Assembly: GCA_035512595.1 (NCBI GenBank)
Contig: DATKDU010000497.1
Location: forward strand, 1-39,913
Origin: DATKDU01 sp035512595
Lineage (GTDB): Bacteria; Planctomycetota; Planctomycetia; Pirellulales; Pirellulaceae
DNA length: 39,913 bases
Direction: 5' to 3'
Below, piece after piece: positions 7,453 through 15,147 of this stretch (its first letter is position 1; each line of letters starts with the position of its first letter). The notes beneath the pieces are model-generated. The model saw only the letters and a list, made by a program, of their open reading frames with translations, did not search any database and was not told the DNA's origin. A program made the translations under genes and the position numbers.

Positions 7453-7983
7453 ATGAGCGCAGCGGCACTGGACCTGAAACAATTCATTCGCGACATTCCC
7501 GACTTTCCCAAGCCGGGGATCCTGTTTCGGGACATCACGCCGCTCTTAGCCACTCCGGTCGCGTTTCGGGAGGCGGTGCGGCGGATGGCCGAGCCGTACC
7601 GCGGGCGAAAGATCGACGCCATCGTGGCGGCCGAGGCGCGGGGGTTCATCTTCGCCGCCCCGCTGGCTTTGGAACTGAACGCGGGGTTCGTTCCGGTCCG
7701 CAAGCCGGGGAAACTGCCGTCCCGCACGCACTCCTTCCGCTACGAGTTGGAATACGGCAGTGACACGCTGGAGATGCACGTGGACGGCGTTAGTGCCGGG
7801 CAAAGCGTGCTGGTGGTGGACGACCTGCTGGCCACCGGCGGCACCGTCGGCGCGTGCTGCAAGCTGCTGGAGCAGAGCGGGGCCACCGTCGCCGGCTGCG
7901 TGTTTGCCATCGAGCTGGCGGCGCTCGGCGGGGCGAAAGCGATCACGCCGCACGAAGTGTTCAGCGTGATCCGCTACGAGTGA
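7453..7983 (+). CDS. apt: Adenine phosphoribosyltransferase
   Basis: A 176-residue protein, the usual length for Apt. It makes AMP from adenine and PRPP for purine salvage in the cytoplasm. The N-terminal region [20 protein letters not shown] is diagnostic for the family. [16 protein letters not shown] residues form the purine-side loop (about 57-68, here [11 protein letters not shown]). [13 protein letters not shown] (residues 119-131) is the PRPP-binding motif. The ATG at 7453 fits the family start and has GCGGAG upstream; the frame is open farther upstream but there overlaps the lipoate-ligase-like gene in another frame. A strong terminator hairpin follows the stop codon. Confidence 0.95.
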   Translation: MSAAALDLKQFIRDIPDFPKPGILFRDITPLLATPVAFREAVRRMAEPYRGRKIDAIVAAEARGFIFAAPLALELNAGFVPVRKPGKLPSRTHSFRYELEYGSDTLEMHVDGVSAGQSVLVVDDLLATGGTVGACCKLLEQSGATVAGCVFAIELAALGGAKAITPHEVFSVIRYE

Positions 7984-8004
7984 CGGCAGGGAGGCAAGAA
8001 AAAG

Positions 8005-8035
8005 ACAGCGGCCGCTCGCATTGAGCGGCCGCTGT
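8005..8035. terminator. Bidirectional intrinsic terminator
   Basis: ACAGCGGCCGCTC (8005-8017) and GAGCGGCCGCTGT (8023-8035) pair perfectly over 13 bp around a 5-base loop. The + strand continues TGATTTTCC. On the - strand the stem is followed by CTTTTTCTT. It sits between convergent genes and should stop both apt and the pilus-like operon. Confidence 0.85.
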
Positions 8036-8058
8036 TGATTTTCCCGGATGGAAAGGGG

Positions 8059-10287
8059 TTACATGCCGCGCCGTCCCCGTCCGCCGCGCCCCATGGGAAC
8101 CATCGGGGATTCACCCGGTCCAGCCTCCTCGCCCGGCCCCATTCCGCCCATTGGATCCATGGGATTCATGGGATCGAAGCCTCCAGCGGGCTTCTTCGTT
8201 TCCTCGGGCGGGACGTAACGGCGGAAGTCATCAACGTCCTCCGCCTCGTCCTGCACGAACAGATTGCCGTCGGAATCGATCATCAGGATTTCTCCCGGAA
8301 CCGTCATCTTGTCGCCGCTGCGCTCCTTGTGAATGTTGGGGATCACTTCGCCGCCGAGAATGTCGGCCACGAAGGCGTCGGTCCGCAGAGCATAATCCTT
8401 GAAGTTGTGAATTATCCCCTTGATGGGGTGGATCACGTTCACCTCGGCCTTGAGGTTGATCGTGGAACCGGGGCGCACCACCTGCTCGAGCGGTACGTCC
8501 GCTCCCTTATCCGGATCGTGTACGATCGCCACGATCTTGGCGGTCGGCTCGCGGCGAACGGGCCGCGTGTCCTTGACCAGCACCTGGCCGGCGTCGGAAT
8601 CGACCTTGCCGGCATAGAACCAGTGCTCGGCGGGGAGCGAAACGACGTCGCTGGGCGCGCTCCAGTCCTTGCCGGTCAAATAATACCGGTCCTTGGCCTT
8701 GTCGGCGTTGATTCGCGTCTGAACTTCCGGATCGAGCGCGGCGAGTCGCGGGGCAGCAAAGAACTGGGAATTGTTGGGGTCGTCGAGCACGAGCTTCAGC
8801 CGATAGCGGTACTTGCGACCAGGCTCGACGCTGAAATCCGTCACGCGGATCAGCTTGTACTTCACCTGCGGACCGAAACTGGCTTGGTGGCCGCCGATGC
8901 CCATGCCGCCCATTCCATCGTCACCGGGCATCATGCCTCCCATTCCAGGCATCATGCCTCCCATTCCACCGGCACCAGGCATCATGCCGCCAGCGCCCGG
9001 CATCATGCCGCCCATTCCAGGCATCATTCCACCGGCACCAGGCATCATGCCGCCGGCACCAGGCATCATTCCACCCGGGCCAATGCCTCGGCGGCCCGGG
9101 GCGCCAACTCCGGGAATGCCGGGGATTTCGTCTTCTTCCGCGGACATTTCCTCCTCGGGCATGAACTCCGAGGGCATTTGACGAGCGGCTGACGCCAAGG
9201 GGATGTCGGGATGGGTCATCGCCTCCCACAAGTCGCGCTGCACAAACGGCGGAATGGGCTGGGTCAGACCGATATGGGTGCTCGGGTCCGCTGGCTCCAA
9301 GTAGTTGAGACCGACGGCTTCACTCGGGTACCCGGCCCACTTCAACGCGTCGCTGAGCGCGTGTCTGGAAATCGGCTTCCACGCGTCGTCTGGAATGGCA
9401 GCCGGATCAATCGTCGGATCGTCGGTCACATCGACCCGCTGCACGAACGTGGTGATGTACTTCGGCTGGTCGCGGGTTTGCTCGAAATCAAGCGAGTCGC
9501 GCAGTTTTCGTTCGTACTCCTCCCACTGCTTCTCATGCTGAACGGCCGCCAACAGGACGACGGCGTACTTCGTCTTGGCAATGGCGTTCGAGGGCGCCTG
9601 AAAGTGCGACGATTCCACCGGGGCGATACGAGTCCCGTCCATGCCACCCTCCATGCCGTCTTCACCGGGCATGAGGCCGCTGGCTGAATCGGCAAATTCC
9701 GACAAGAGGTCGGCCCCGCCCGGCGGCTCCTCGCCAGGTCCCGCGCCACCCATCGGCCCCATGGGACTCGGCACCCCGCCTCCTCCGCCGACACGCTGCG
9801 GACCAGCAGCGCCTCCCTTGGCCGTCTCGCCGGTTAGGCCGTCCTTCATTCCGGCCACTGGCTGATAAGCTACGGGGCCGACAAATGGGACCACTTTGAG
9901 ATTGATCGGGGGATAGATTTCAGGATCGGTGCGCTTCGTCGCACGCTTGAAATCGGGAGGATTCCAGGAGCTAGGACGGGGATAATCAAGCGGATTGATG
10001 GGGACCTCGGGCTGATCTTTGGTCACCGTTCGCTGCAACCGATCGGGATTCAATTCCTTGAATTTGTCCCAGGTCATGTCGGTGATTTGGGTGCGCTGAG
10101 AGCTTGCCGCCGCGCGCAACTTGTCCGGCGACTTGTCTCCTCCCAGTCCGGGCAGACCATACCCGCCCCAAATGACCCACAGCGCCAGCAGGATGATCAC
10201 GCCCAGGATCATCTTCTCGCAGTGGCGCACCAGCCACCCCTGGAAACCGCCTTCACCGAAGTTGATGTTGAGTTTCGGCTTTTTCAT
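8059..10287 (-). CDS. Third pilus-operon protein, one TM helix and Met/Gly-rich region (Amuc_1099-like?)
   Basis: A 742-residue protein with a short cytoplasmic N terminus and one TM helix (about 25-43), then a large extracytoplasmic part. The middle holds a Pro/Gly/Met-rich tandem stretch built on GGMMPGAGGMMPGMGG. Before and after it are ordered regions without a motif I can name. The C terminus is again rich in Gly, Met and Arg. It is the last gene of the PilM-led operon, 109 bp after the previous gene, with AGGAG nine bases before the ATG. By position and topology it may match the Amuc_1099-type component of the PVC pilus-like system; that is inference. No secretin domain is visible. Confidence 0.75.
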   Translation of the reverse strand: MKKPKLNINFGEGGFQGWLVRHCEKMILGVIILLALWVIWGGYGLPGLGGDKSPDKLRAAASSQRTQITDMTWDKFKELNPDRLQRTVTKDQPEVPINPLDYPRPSSWNPPDFKRATKRTDPEIYPPINLKVVPFVGPVAYQPVAGMKDGLTGETAKGGAAGPQRVGGGGGVPSPMGPMGGAGPGEEPPGGADLLSEFADSASGLMPGEDGMEGGMDGTRIAPVESSHFQAPSNAIAKTKYAVVLLAAVQHEKQWEEYERKLRDSLDFEQTRDQPKYITTFVQRVDVTDDPTIDPAAIPDDAWKPISRHALSDALKWAGYPSEAVGLNYLEPADPSTHIGLTQPIPPFVQRDLWEAMTHPDIPLASAARQMPSEFMPEEEMSAEEDEIPGIPGVGAPGRRGIGPGGMMPGAGGMMPGAGGMMPGMGGMMPGAGGMMPGAGGMGGMMPGMGGMMPGDDGMGGMGIGGHQASFGPQVKYKLIRVTDFSVEPGRKYRYRLKLVLDDPNNSQFFAAPRLAALDPEVQTRINADKAKDRYYLTGKDWSAPSDVVSLPAEHWFYAGKVDSDAGQVLVKDTRPVRREPTAKIVAIVHDPDKGADVPLEQVVRPGSTINLKAEVNVIHPIKGIIHNFKDYALRTDAFVADILGGEVIPNIHKERSGDKMTVPGEILMIDSDGNLFVQDEAEDVDDFRRYVPPEETKKPAGGFDPMNPMDPMGGMGPGEEAGPGESPMVPMGRGGRGRRGM
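8921..9084 (-). repeat. Met/Gly/Pro-rich tandem coding repeats
   Basis: On the + strand the units read roughly CCAGGCATCATGCCGCC with small changes, about eight times. In the protein they give GGMMPGAGG or GGMMPGMGG units. The array is in frame and is likely to vary in copy number between strains by slippage. Confidence 0.8.
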
Positions 10288-10396
10288 CGACTCGTTCTCC
10301 TGCGCGCCGTCCCCGACCGCTGGACATGCGGTCTACAGCGCGATTGGTTGTTGCTCGATCTTCGATTTTCTAACTATCCGACGAACATGAGCGGCC

Positions 10397-12145
10397 TTAG
10401 TTGACCACGGGGGCTCCCGGCCCAGCGGCCGCACCCGTGTTGACCGGCGGCGCCGCCGGCGTCGTGCCAGTGGGAGTCGGCGTGGTCGTCACCGTCGGCG
10501 GGGTCGCGGGGGTCGCGTCTTTGAGCCCCAGCGCGGCCCGATTCACCGGGTTGTAAATGTACACAATGCCGTAGATCTCCACTCCGATTTCGTTGGGATC
10601 GACGGTCGAGTCGGCAATCGCCTTGCGGTTGGGATTGTTGGCATTACCTCCGAAGGCTCCGCCCATCCCCCCCCCCATCATTCCTCCCATCATCGCTCCC
10701 ATGTCGGCGCCATCATCTCCCGGACCGCCTGGCCCCCCTCCCATCATGCCTCCCATCATTCCGCCTTCCATACCGCCCCCGCCGGCGCCCGCCGACTGGC
10801 GGTTGATTCGCACCTGCTTGACCTCGACGGGAAGCTTGGAGTTGCCGCACTCCGCCAGCAAGGTCGGCATGCGGCGCTGGTCCATCTTGAAGACCAGCCG
10901 CACGGGGACGCGCTTGGCCACCGCCAGGAACAAATCTTCCTGCTGTTGTGGATTCCCCTGCATGGCGCTGATCAGACGGCTGGCAAGCACTCCTTGATAG
11001 TCGCGATCGACATAGCGGTTGTCCGCTGGGTTGGCCCCACCGCCAGCCGTCCCCATGCCGCCCGGCATGCTCATTCCCCCTCCGCCAGGACCGGCGTCGG
11101 CCCCCGGTTCAGCGCCAGGGCCGGCTTCACCGCCTGCCTCCATTCCAGGGCCGCCCCCTTCGCCCATGCTTTCCCCGCCCATCCCGCCCATCATCTGCGA
11201 CATCATGTCGTTCTGCACGCCCCCCCCGCCATCATCCATTCCTTCACTGGCCGCTTTGCCTATGGGGGAAACCTTGCCCGATTCATGGACGGCTCCTCGC
11301 CCAATCTGGATCGACTCGATGGTCTTGATCGCCGCTTCGTGGCGATGCGCAATGGGGCCGTTCGTCTCGTTGGTCGCCTTAATAATCGTGAGCAGATTTT
11401 CCAGCACCCACAAATCCTCCTGGGCGTAGAGAATCTGCCGCGTGGTCGGCAATGCCGCATCGCTGGCAATAAAGCTGAAGTGCTCGCTCAAGATCTGAGA
11501 CTGATTCCCCGAGTTCCAGACAACAATCGAGTCATCCGCCTCAGCCTGCTGCGCGCCGACTCCCTGCATCATGCTGCCGGGTCCAGCGCCCATCATGGCG
11601 CCCATGTCCCCGCCGGGCATGGCTCCCATTCCTCCCATTCCGCCCATTCCGGCGGACGCACTCACCTTGCCGGTCCACTTGGCGCCAATGATGTTCGCCA
11701 GTTTCGGAAAGACTTTTTCGACATGGTCGCGGTATATTCGCCTGTTCTCGCCGTCAATTTCGTTCTGGCCGTCGGTCACCGTCAATTCGGGAGGCCGCAG
11801 CGAATTGACCTGCTCGATGAATTGCTGGTCGAACGCGTACGTCGGCCAGACAAGCACCTTTTCCTGATTCTTGGCCAGTATGGCCCACCGCTCGGCGACC
11901 TTTTCGCCCGTTTCCTGAATCAGGCCCTCCATGCCCTGGTTCGTTTGATCGTTGGGGTGGTTTTGCTTAATGTTGTTCACCGCCTCAAAGCTGCTGGTGA
12001 TTTCTGCCTGTAAGTTTGCGTGCTCGGTTTTCAGGTGGCTCGTCGCCCTGTACCAGCTAAAGAGCGTGACGAACACGATCAGGCCGCAGCCGATCCAAAA
12101 CAGGTGCTTCTGCACCGGAGCAAGTTGTTCTTTGAGCTTATCCAT
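10397..12145 (-). CDS. PilO-like pilus-system inner-membrane protein (Amuc_1100-like?)
   Basis: A 582-residue protein. One TM helix near the N terminus (about 14-33) is followed by a coiled-coil-like stretch (SHLKTEHANLQAEITSSF), the topology of PilO. The periplasmic part has two long Gly/Met-rich insertions (for example GGMEGGMMGGMMGGGPGG) and a Pro/Thr-rich tail. It begins six bases after the PilM-PilN stop codon, with its AGGA inside the 3' end of that gene, so the two are probably translationally coupled. In Akkermansia the matching position is held by the Amuc_1100 family. I assign PilO-like by topology and operon order, not by a clear motif. Confidence 0.75.
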   Translation of the reverse strand: MDKLKEQLAPVQKHLFWIGCGLIVFVTLFSWYRATSHLKTEHANLQAEITSSFEAVNNIKQNHPNDQTNQGMEGLIQETGEKVAERWAILAKNQEKVLVWPTYAFDQQFIEQVNSLRPPELTVTDGQNEIDGENRRIYRDHVEKVFPKLANIIGAKWTGKVSASAGMGGMGGMGAMPGGDMGAMMGAGPGSMMQGVGAQQAEADDSIVVWNSGNQSQILSEHFSFIASDAALPTTRQILYAQEDLWVLENLLTIIKATNETNGPIAHRHEAAIKTIESIQIGRGAVHESGKVSPIGKAASEGMDDGGGGVQNDMMSQMMGGMGGESMGEGGGPGMEAGGEAGPGAEPGADAGPGGGGMSMPGGMGTAGGGANPADNRYVDRDYQGVLASRLISAMQGNPQQQEDLFLAVAKRVPVRLVFKMDQRRMPTLLAECGNSKLPVEVKQVRINRQSAGAGGGGMEGGMMGGMMGGGPGGPGDDGADMGAMMGGMMGGGMGGAFGGNANNPNRKAIADSTVDPNEIGVEIYGIVYIYNPVNRAALGLKDATPATPPTVTTTPTPTGTTPAAPPVNTGAAAGPGAPVVN

Positions 12146-12151
12146 GATCGA

Positions 12152-14707
12152 TTATCCTTTCGGGGCCGGTGCGGATGCGGGAGGAGCGGAAGGGGCCGCC
12201 TCAGGTATTTCGGGGACGGTTGCCGGCGGCAGCATGGGAGCCGCCGGCGGAGTCGCTGTCGCGCCCTCGGCTGGCGACTCCGCATCGGGAATCGTAGCCG
12301 GCGCGGCGGCGGGGCCGGGGCCGGGTGACGCGACCGGCGGCAGCGGAGCGGCTGGGACCGTCCCGTTCTGGCCTGCGGCCGGCGAGGCTGCGGCCAGCGG
12401 TGCGCCAGAGGCCCCTGGGGCCGGTGTCGTGGCAGCGGCGGGTGCGGCTGTCGCCGGAGGCGCTGCGGGACCATCCGTCGGCGTTGCTGGTGGAGTCGCG
12501 GGGGGAACTGCCGCCGGCTGGGCGGCCTTCTTCAGCCGCTCTTCCAAGCGTTCGTTCAGCGGCTTCTCCTGCCACACAAACTGCACGTTGAAATCGGTGC
12601 GATGCGCGTCGAAGTAGGGGGGATTATCTGGGTCTATCTTCGGGGCGTCCTTTTTCTTCGCTCCCGTGGGCATGGGATTTCCGCCATATCCACCGACGCC
12701 CGCCGCGCTACCCGATGCTTCGGCATAGTCTGCATTGGGATTGGGAAGCGGAACCTTTTGCGTCTTGGAAAAATAGGTGGGGATGACCCACCCGATCCCC
12801 AGCTCATCCATCTTGAACTGCATCTGTGCGCCATCGGGAGTCGGCAGGCTGACAAATCCATGTTCAAGGTTTTTGATCAGTGTATCCCGGACATGATTGG
12901 GACCTCGCCGCAAGTCCTGCGAATCGTGGAAGTAGTGATAGCCCTTGAGCTCCACGACCCAGCCCGCTCCGGTCGGCCCTGCCACATCGCCCCCGGGACC
13001 GGCGGCCGCGGGTGCAGCCGTGGTGCCGGCAGGCGCCGGAGTTGCCGACGACGCGGGAGGGGGTGCGGTCGTCCCGGCGGGATCGGCCGCTGCTCCACCT
13101 CTTAGATGAGGATTCATATCCAGGTAGTAATCCTTCACCTTGGGCTGAGTCCACCACTTGCTCAAGTCCTTGAAGTATTCGGTTTCGATGTACTCGATAT
13201 GCAGCTCCTGGCGCTGATCAAAGGGGAGCTTGTAGACGTCAGTGACCCCTTCCGGCAGCTTCGTCTGCGGCAGCGAGACGTTGATGGCCCGCAGCAGCTC
13301 CAGCCACAGCCGGCGACGATCGGAAGTGCCGGCGACTTCCTTGTGAAAATCGTCGATCTTCTTGAGCTGCTCGAGCATGTCGGTGTCTGCCTTTGTGAGC
13401 CTGTTACTCAAGTCCTGCACCTCCGTCGCATCCTGCTTGGCGGCAGTCCAGGTTACGTTATGCACGGTGTTTTCGGGATGGACCTCTTCGTACGTGCGGT
13501 ACCAGAAGACGTAATTGAGTCCCAGGCCCAAGGCCAGTGCCGCCAGAGCGGCGATGGCCCACGGCTTCTTCGCCCGGATCATGCGCTCGGTCATGATCTC
13601 CCGCGGCAAGAGGTTCGTGGAGAGCTTCCCCTGGTTCAGCCCCTGCACGCACAGGCCGTAGCAGGTGGCGAAGGTCAGGACGTTGTCCTTGAAGGCGGGA
13701 GAGCTGACGACCCCCGAACCGGTGAGCCGGCTGAAGGCGTTGAGTTCCTTGATGTCATACCCCAGGTGCTTCGACAGATACTGCCCCAGGCCGGGGAGCT
13801 TCACCGTGTTCCCCAGGAGCATGAAGCTCGTGATCTTGGCCTTGCGGTCCAGGCTCTGAAAGAAGCCGACCGACCGCTGCACTTCGGTCACCAGATCGCC
13901 GAAGACCGGCCGCATCGCCTGGAAGATCGCCTTGGGGTCGTCGGCCTGCCGCGGATTGCGCTTCAGGTGCTCCGCCTTGGCAAACGTCAGCTTGAGGTCC
14001 TTCGAGAGCTGCTTGGTGAAGTGATTGCCGCCGAGGGGAATGTTGCGCTGCCAGACGCGATACCCGTTGGTCACCACCAGGTCGGTGGTGTCGGTGCCGA
14101 TCGACAGGATGACTGTCGAAGGGGGCGGATCTTCGGGATTGTATACTTGCCCTTCCGGCAGACCCTTGATGAAGTCGTAAGTAGCGAAGTTGTAGACGGC
14201 AATCGGCGCGAGCTGGATGATATCCACTTCGATGGCGGCGGCCTTGAACGGGGCCAAGGTCTTGGTGACCTGCTCGCGCTTCATGGCGAACAGGCCGATT
14301 TCCGACTCCAAGACGAAGCCGTCCACTTCCTGCCCGCCGGCCATCCGCTGGTAGTCCCAGATCACGTCTTCAAGAGCGAAGGGAATCTGCTGGCGGGCTT
14401 CGAACTTCACCAGGTCGGCGATTTTCTTGACATCGACCGGCGGCGGCTTGAAGTACCGCGCCAGCCCTGACTCGCCGGAAACGGAGATCGCGACGCGGTC
14501 CCCTTTGACCGTATTGCGCGAAAGAAACTGTTCGAGCGCCTCCTTGACCAACTGCGCTGGGTCGGCCTCGGGTTGGCTGAGCAGCTTGGGATATTCAATG
14601 TAGTCAAACGCATCTGCGACCACGTTATCGCCGTCAAGCCGGCAGCGAAGCGCCTTGAGCGCGCAGCGGCCGATATCAATCCCCCAAACGCCAGAATTTT
14701 TCGCCAT
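12152..14707 (-). CDS. pilM: PilM-PilN fusion, type IV pilus-like assembly protein
   Basis: An 851-residue protein. Residues 1 to about 350 are a PilM/FtsA-type actin fold: GVWGIDIGRCALKALR (phosphate-1 loop), STVILSIGTDTTDLVV (phosphate-2 loop) and FMLLGNTVKLPGLGQYL (adenosine region). It should bind ATP at the cytoplasmic membrane face. NLLPREI (about 365-371) then matches the cytoplasmic PilN peptide that PilM binds in classical systems. It is followed directly by a TM helix (382-402) and a PilN-like periplasmic region. The C-terminal 100 residues are Ala/Pro-rich and probably disordered. The family partners are normally two separate genes, so this is a fusion. ATG 14707 has GAGGAG upstream; a GTG at 14719 is the alternative. 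It leads the operon 14707-8059. Confidence 0.9.
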   Translation of the reverse strand: MAKNSGVWGIDIGRCALKALRCRLDGDNVVADAFDYIEYPKLLSQPEADPAQLVKEALEQFLSRNTVKGDRVAISVSGESGLARYFKPPPVDVKKIADLVKFEARQQIPFALEDVIWDYQRMAGGQEVDGFVLESEIGLFAMKREQVTKTLAPFKAAAIEVDIIQLAPIAVYNFATYDFIKGLPEGQVYNPEDPPPSTVILSIGTDTTDLVVTNGYRVWQRNIPLGGNHFTKQLSKDLKLTFAKAEHLKRNPRQADDPKAIFQAMRPVFGDLVTEVQRSVGFFQSLDRKAKITSFMLLGNTVKLPGLGQYLSKHLGYDIKELNAFSRLTGSGVVSSPAFKDNVLTFATCYGLCVQGLNQGKLSTNLLPREIMTERMIRAKKPWAIAALAALALGLGLNYVFWYRTYEEVHPENTVHNVTWTAAKQDATEVQDLSNRLTKADTDMLEQLKKIDDFHKEVAGTSDRRRLWLELLRAINVSLPQTKLPEGVTDVYKLPFDQRQELHIEYIETEYFKDLSKWWTQPKVKDYYLDMNPHLRGGAAADPAGTTAPPPASSATPAPAGTTAAPAAAGPGGDVAGPTGAGWVVELKGYHYFHDSQDLRRGPNHVRDTLIKNLEHGFVSLPTPDGAQMQFKMDELGIGWVIPTYFSKTQKVPLPNPNADYAEASGSAAGVGGYGGNPMPTGAKKKDAPKIDPDNPPYFDAHRTDFNVQFVWQEKPLNERLEERLKKAAQPAAVPPATPPATPTDGPAAPPATAAPAAATTPAPGASGAPLAAASPAAGQNGTVPAAPLPPVASPGPGPAAAPATIPDAESPAEGATATPPAAPMLPPATVPEIPEAAPSAPPASAPAPKG

Positions 14708-15147
14708 ATCACTCCTCACGCCCGCGGATACGAGCCCCCGATGGACCGGTAGGCGTCCTTCGGCTCCGCGTGATTAGACAAAATCGAGATTAGTGCGAAT
14801 GCGGACTGCGGAAGCCGAGGGTTCTCTGTTCTCATTTACTGTACCGGAACAGCCTTGCGCGCGTCAACTATTTTTCTGTGGATGTTCAGGGATCCGGGCG
14901 ACGCCTCCTACGCCCGCCATCATAGTTGACCTGCTGGGGCCATTTCAATCATCCCTGCCGGGCAAAGGTATCAAGGTTGCAACACCAGTGGACCGCCCGT
15001 CCGTAGCCGAAGTCGCCAGGCTTCAGGGCATCGGAGCGTCGCGGGCCACGGTCCTGAGCCATTCTCGACGGTTCTCCCCGCAACAGTTATCGTGATTACC
15101 AGCCCACCCATCCCCAACCAGCAGCTTCTCCCGACCCACGAACGCCT
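14708..15147. other. Divergent intergenic region (pilM operon / glycosidase)
   Basis: About 440 bases that must carry the promoters of both neighbours. A locally A/T-rich stretch lies at about 14770-14880. GTAGCCGAAGTC (15003-15014), followed by GCCAGGCTTCAGG, resembles the first hairpin of the palindromic element upstream of recA at 29061 and looks like a worn copy. No small gene is convincing here. Confidence 0.45.

Noticed and set aside
8035..9192. Long + strand open frame opposite the third pilus-operon gene
   Set aside because: It is antisense to a clear coding gene; the His/Ser-rich repeats are the reverse reading of the Met/Gly array.
13106..14470. Long + strand open frame opposite pilM
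   Set aside because: The opposite strand encodes clear PilM motifs; open antisense frames are common in GC-rich DNA.
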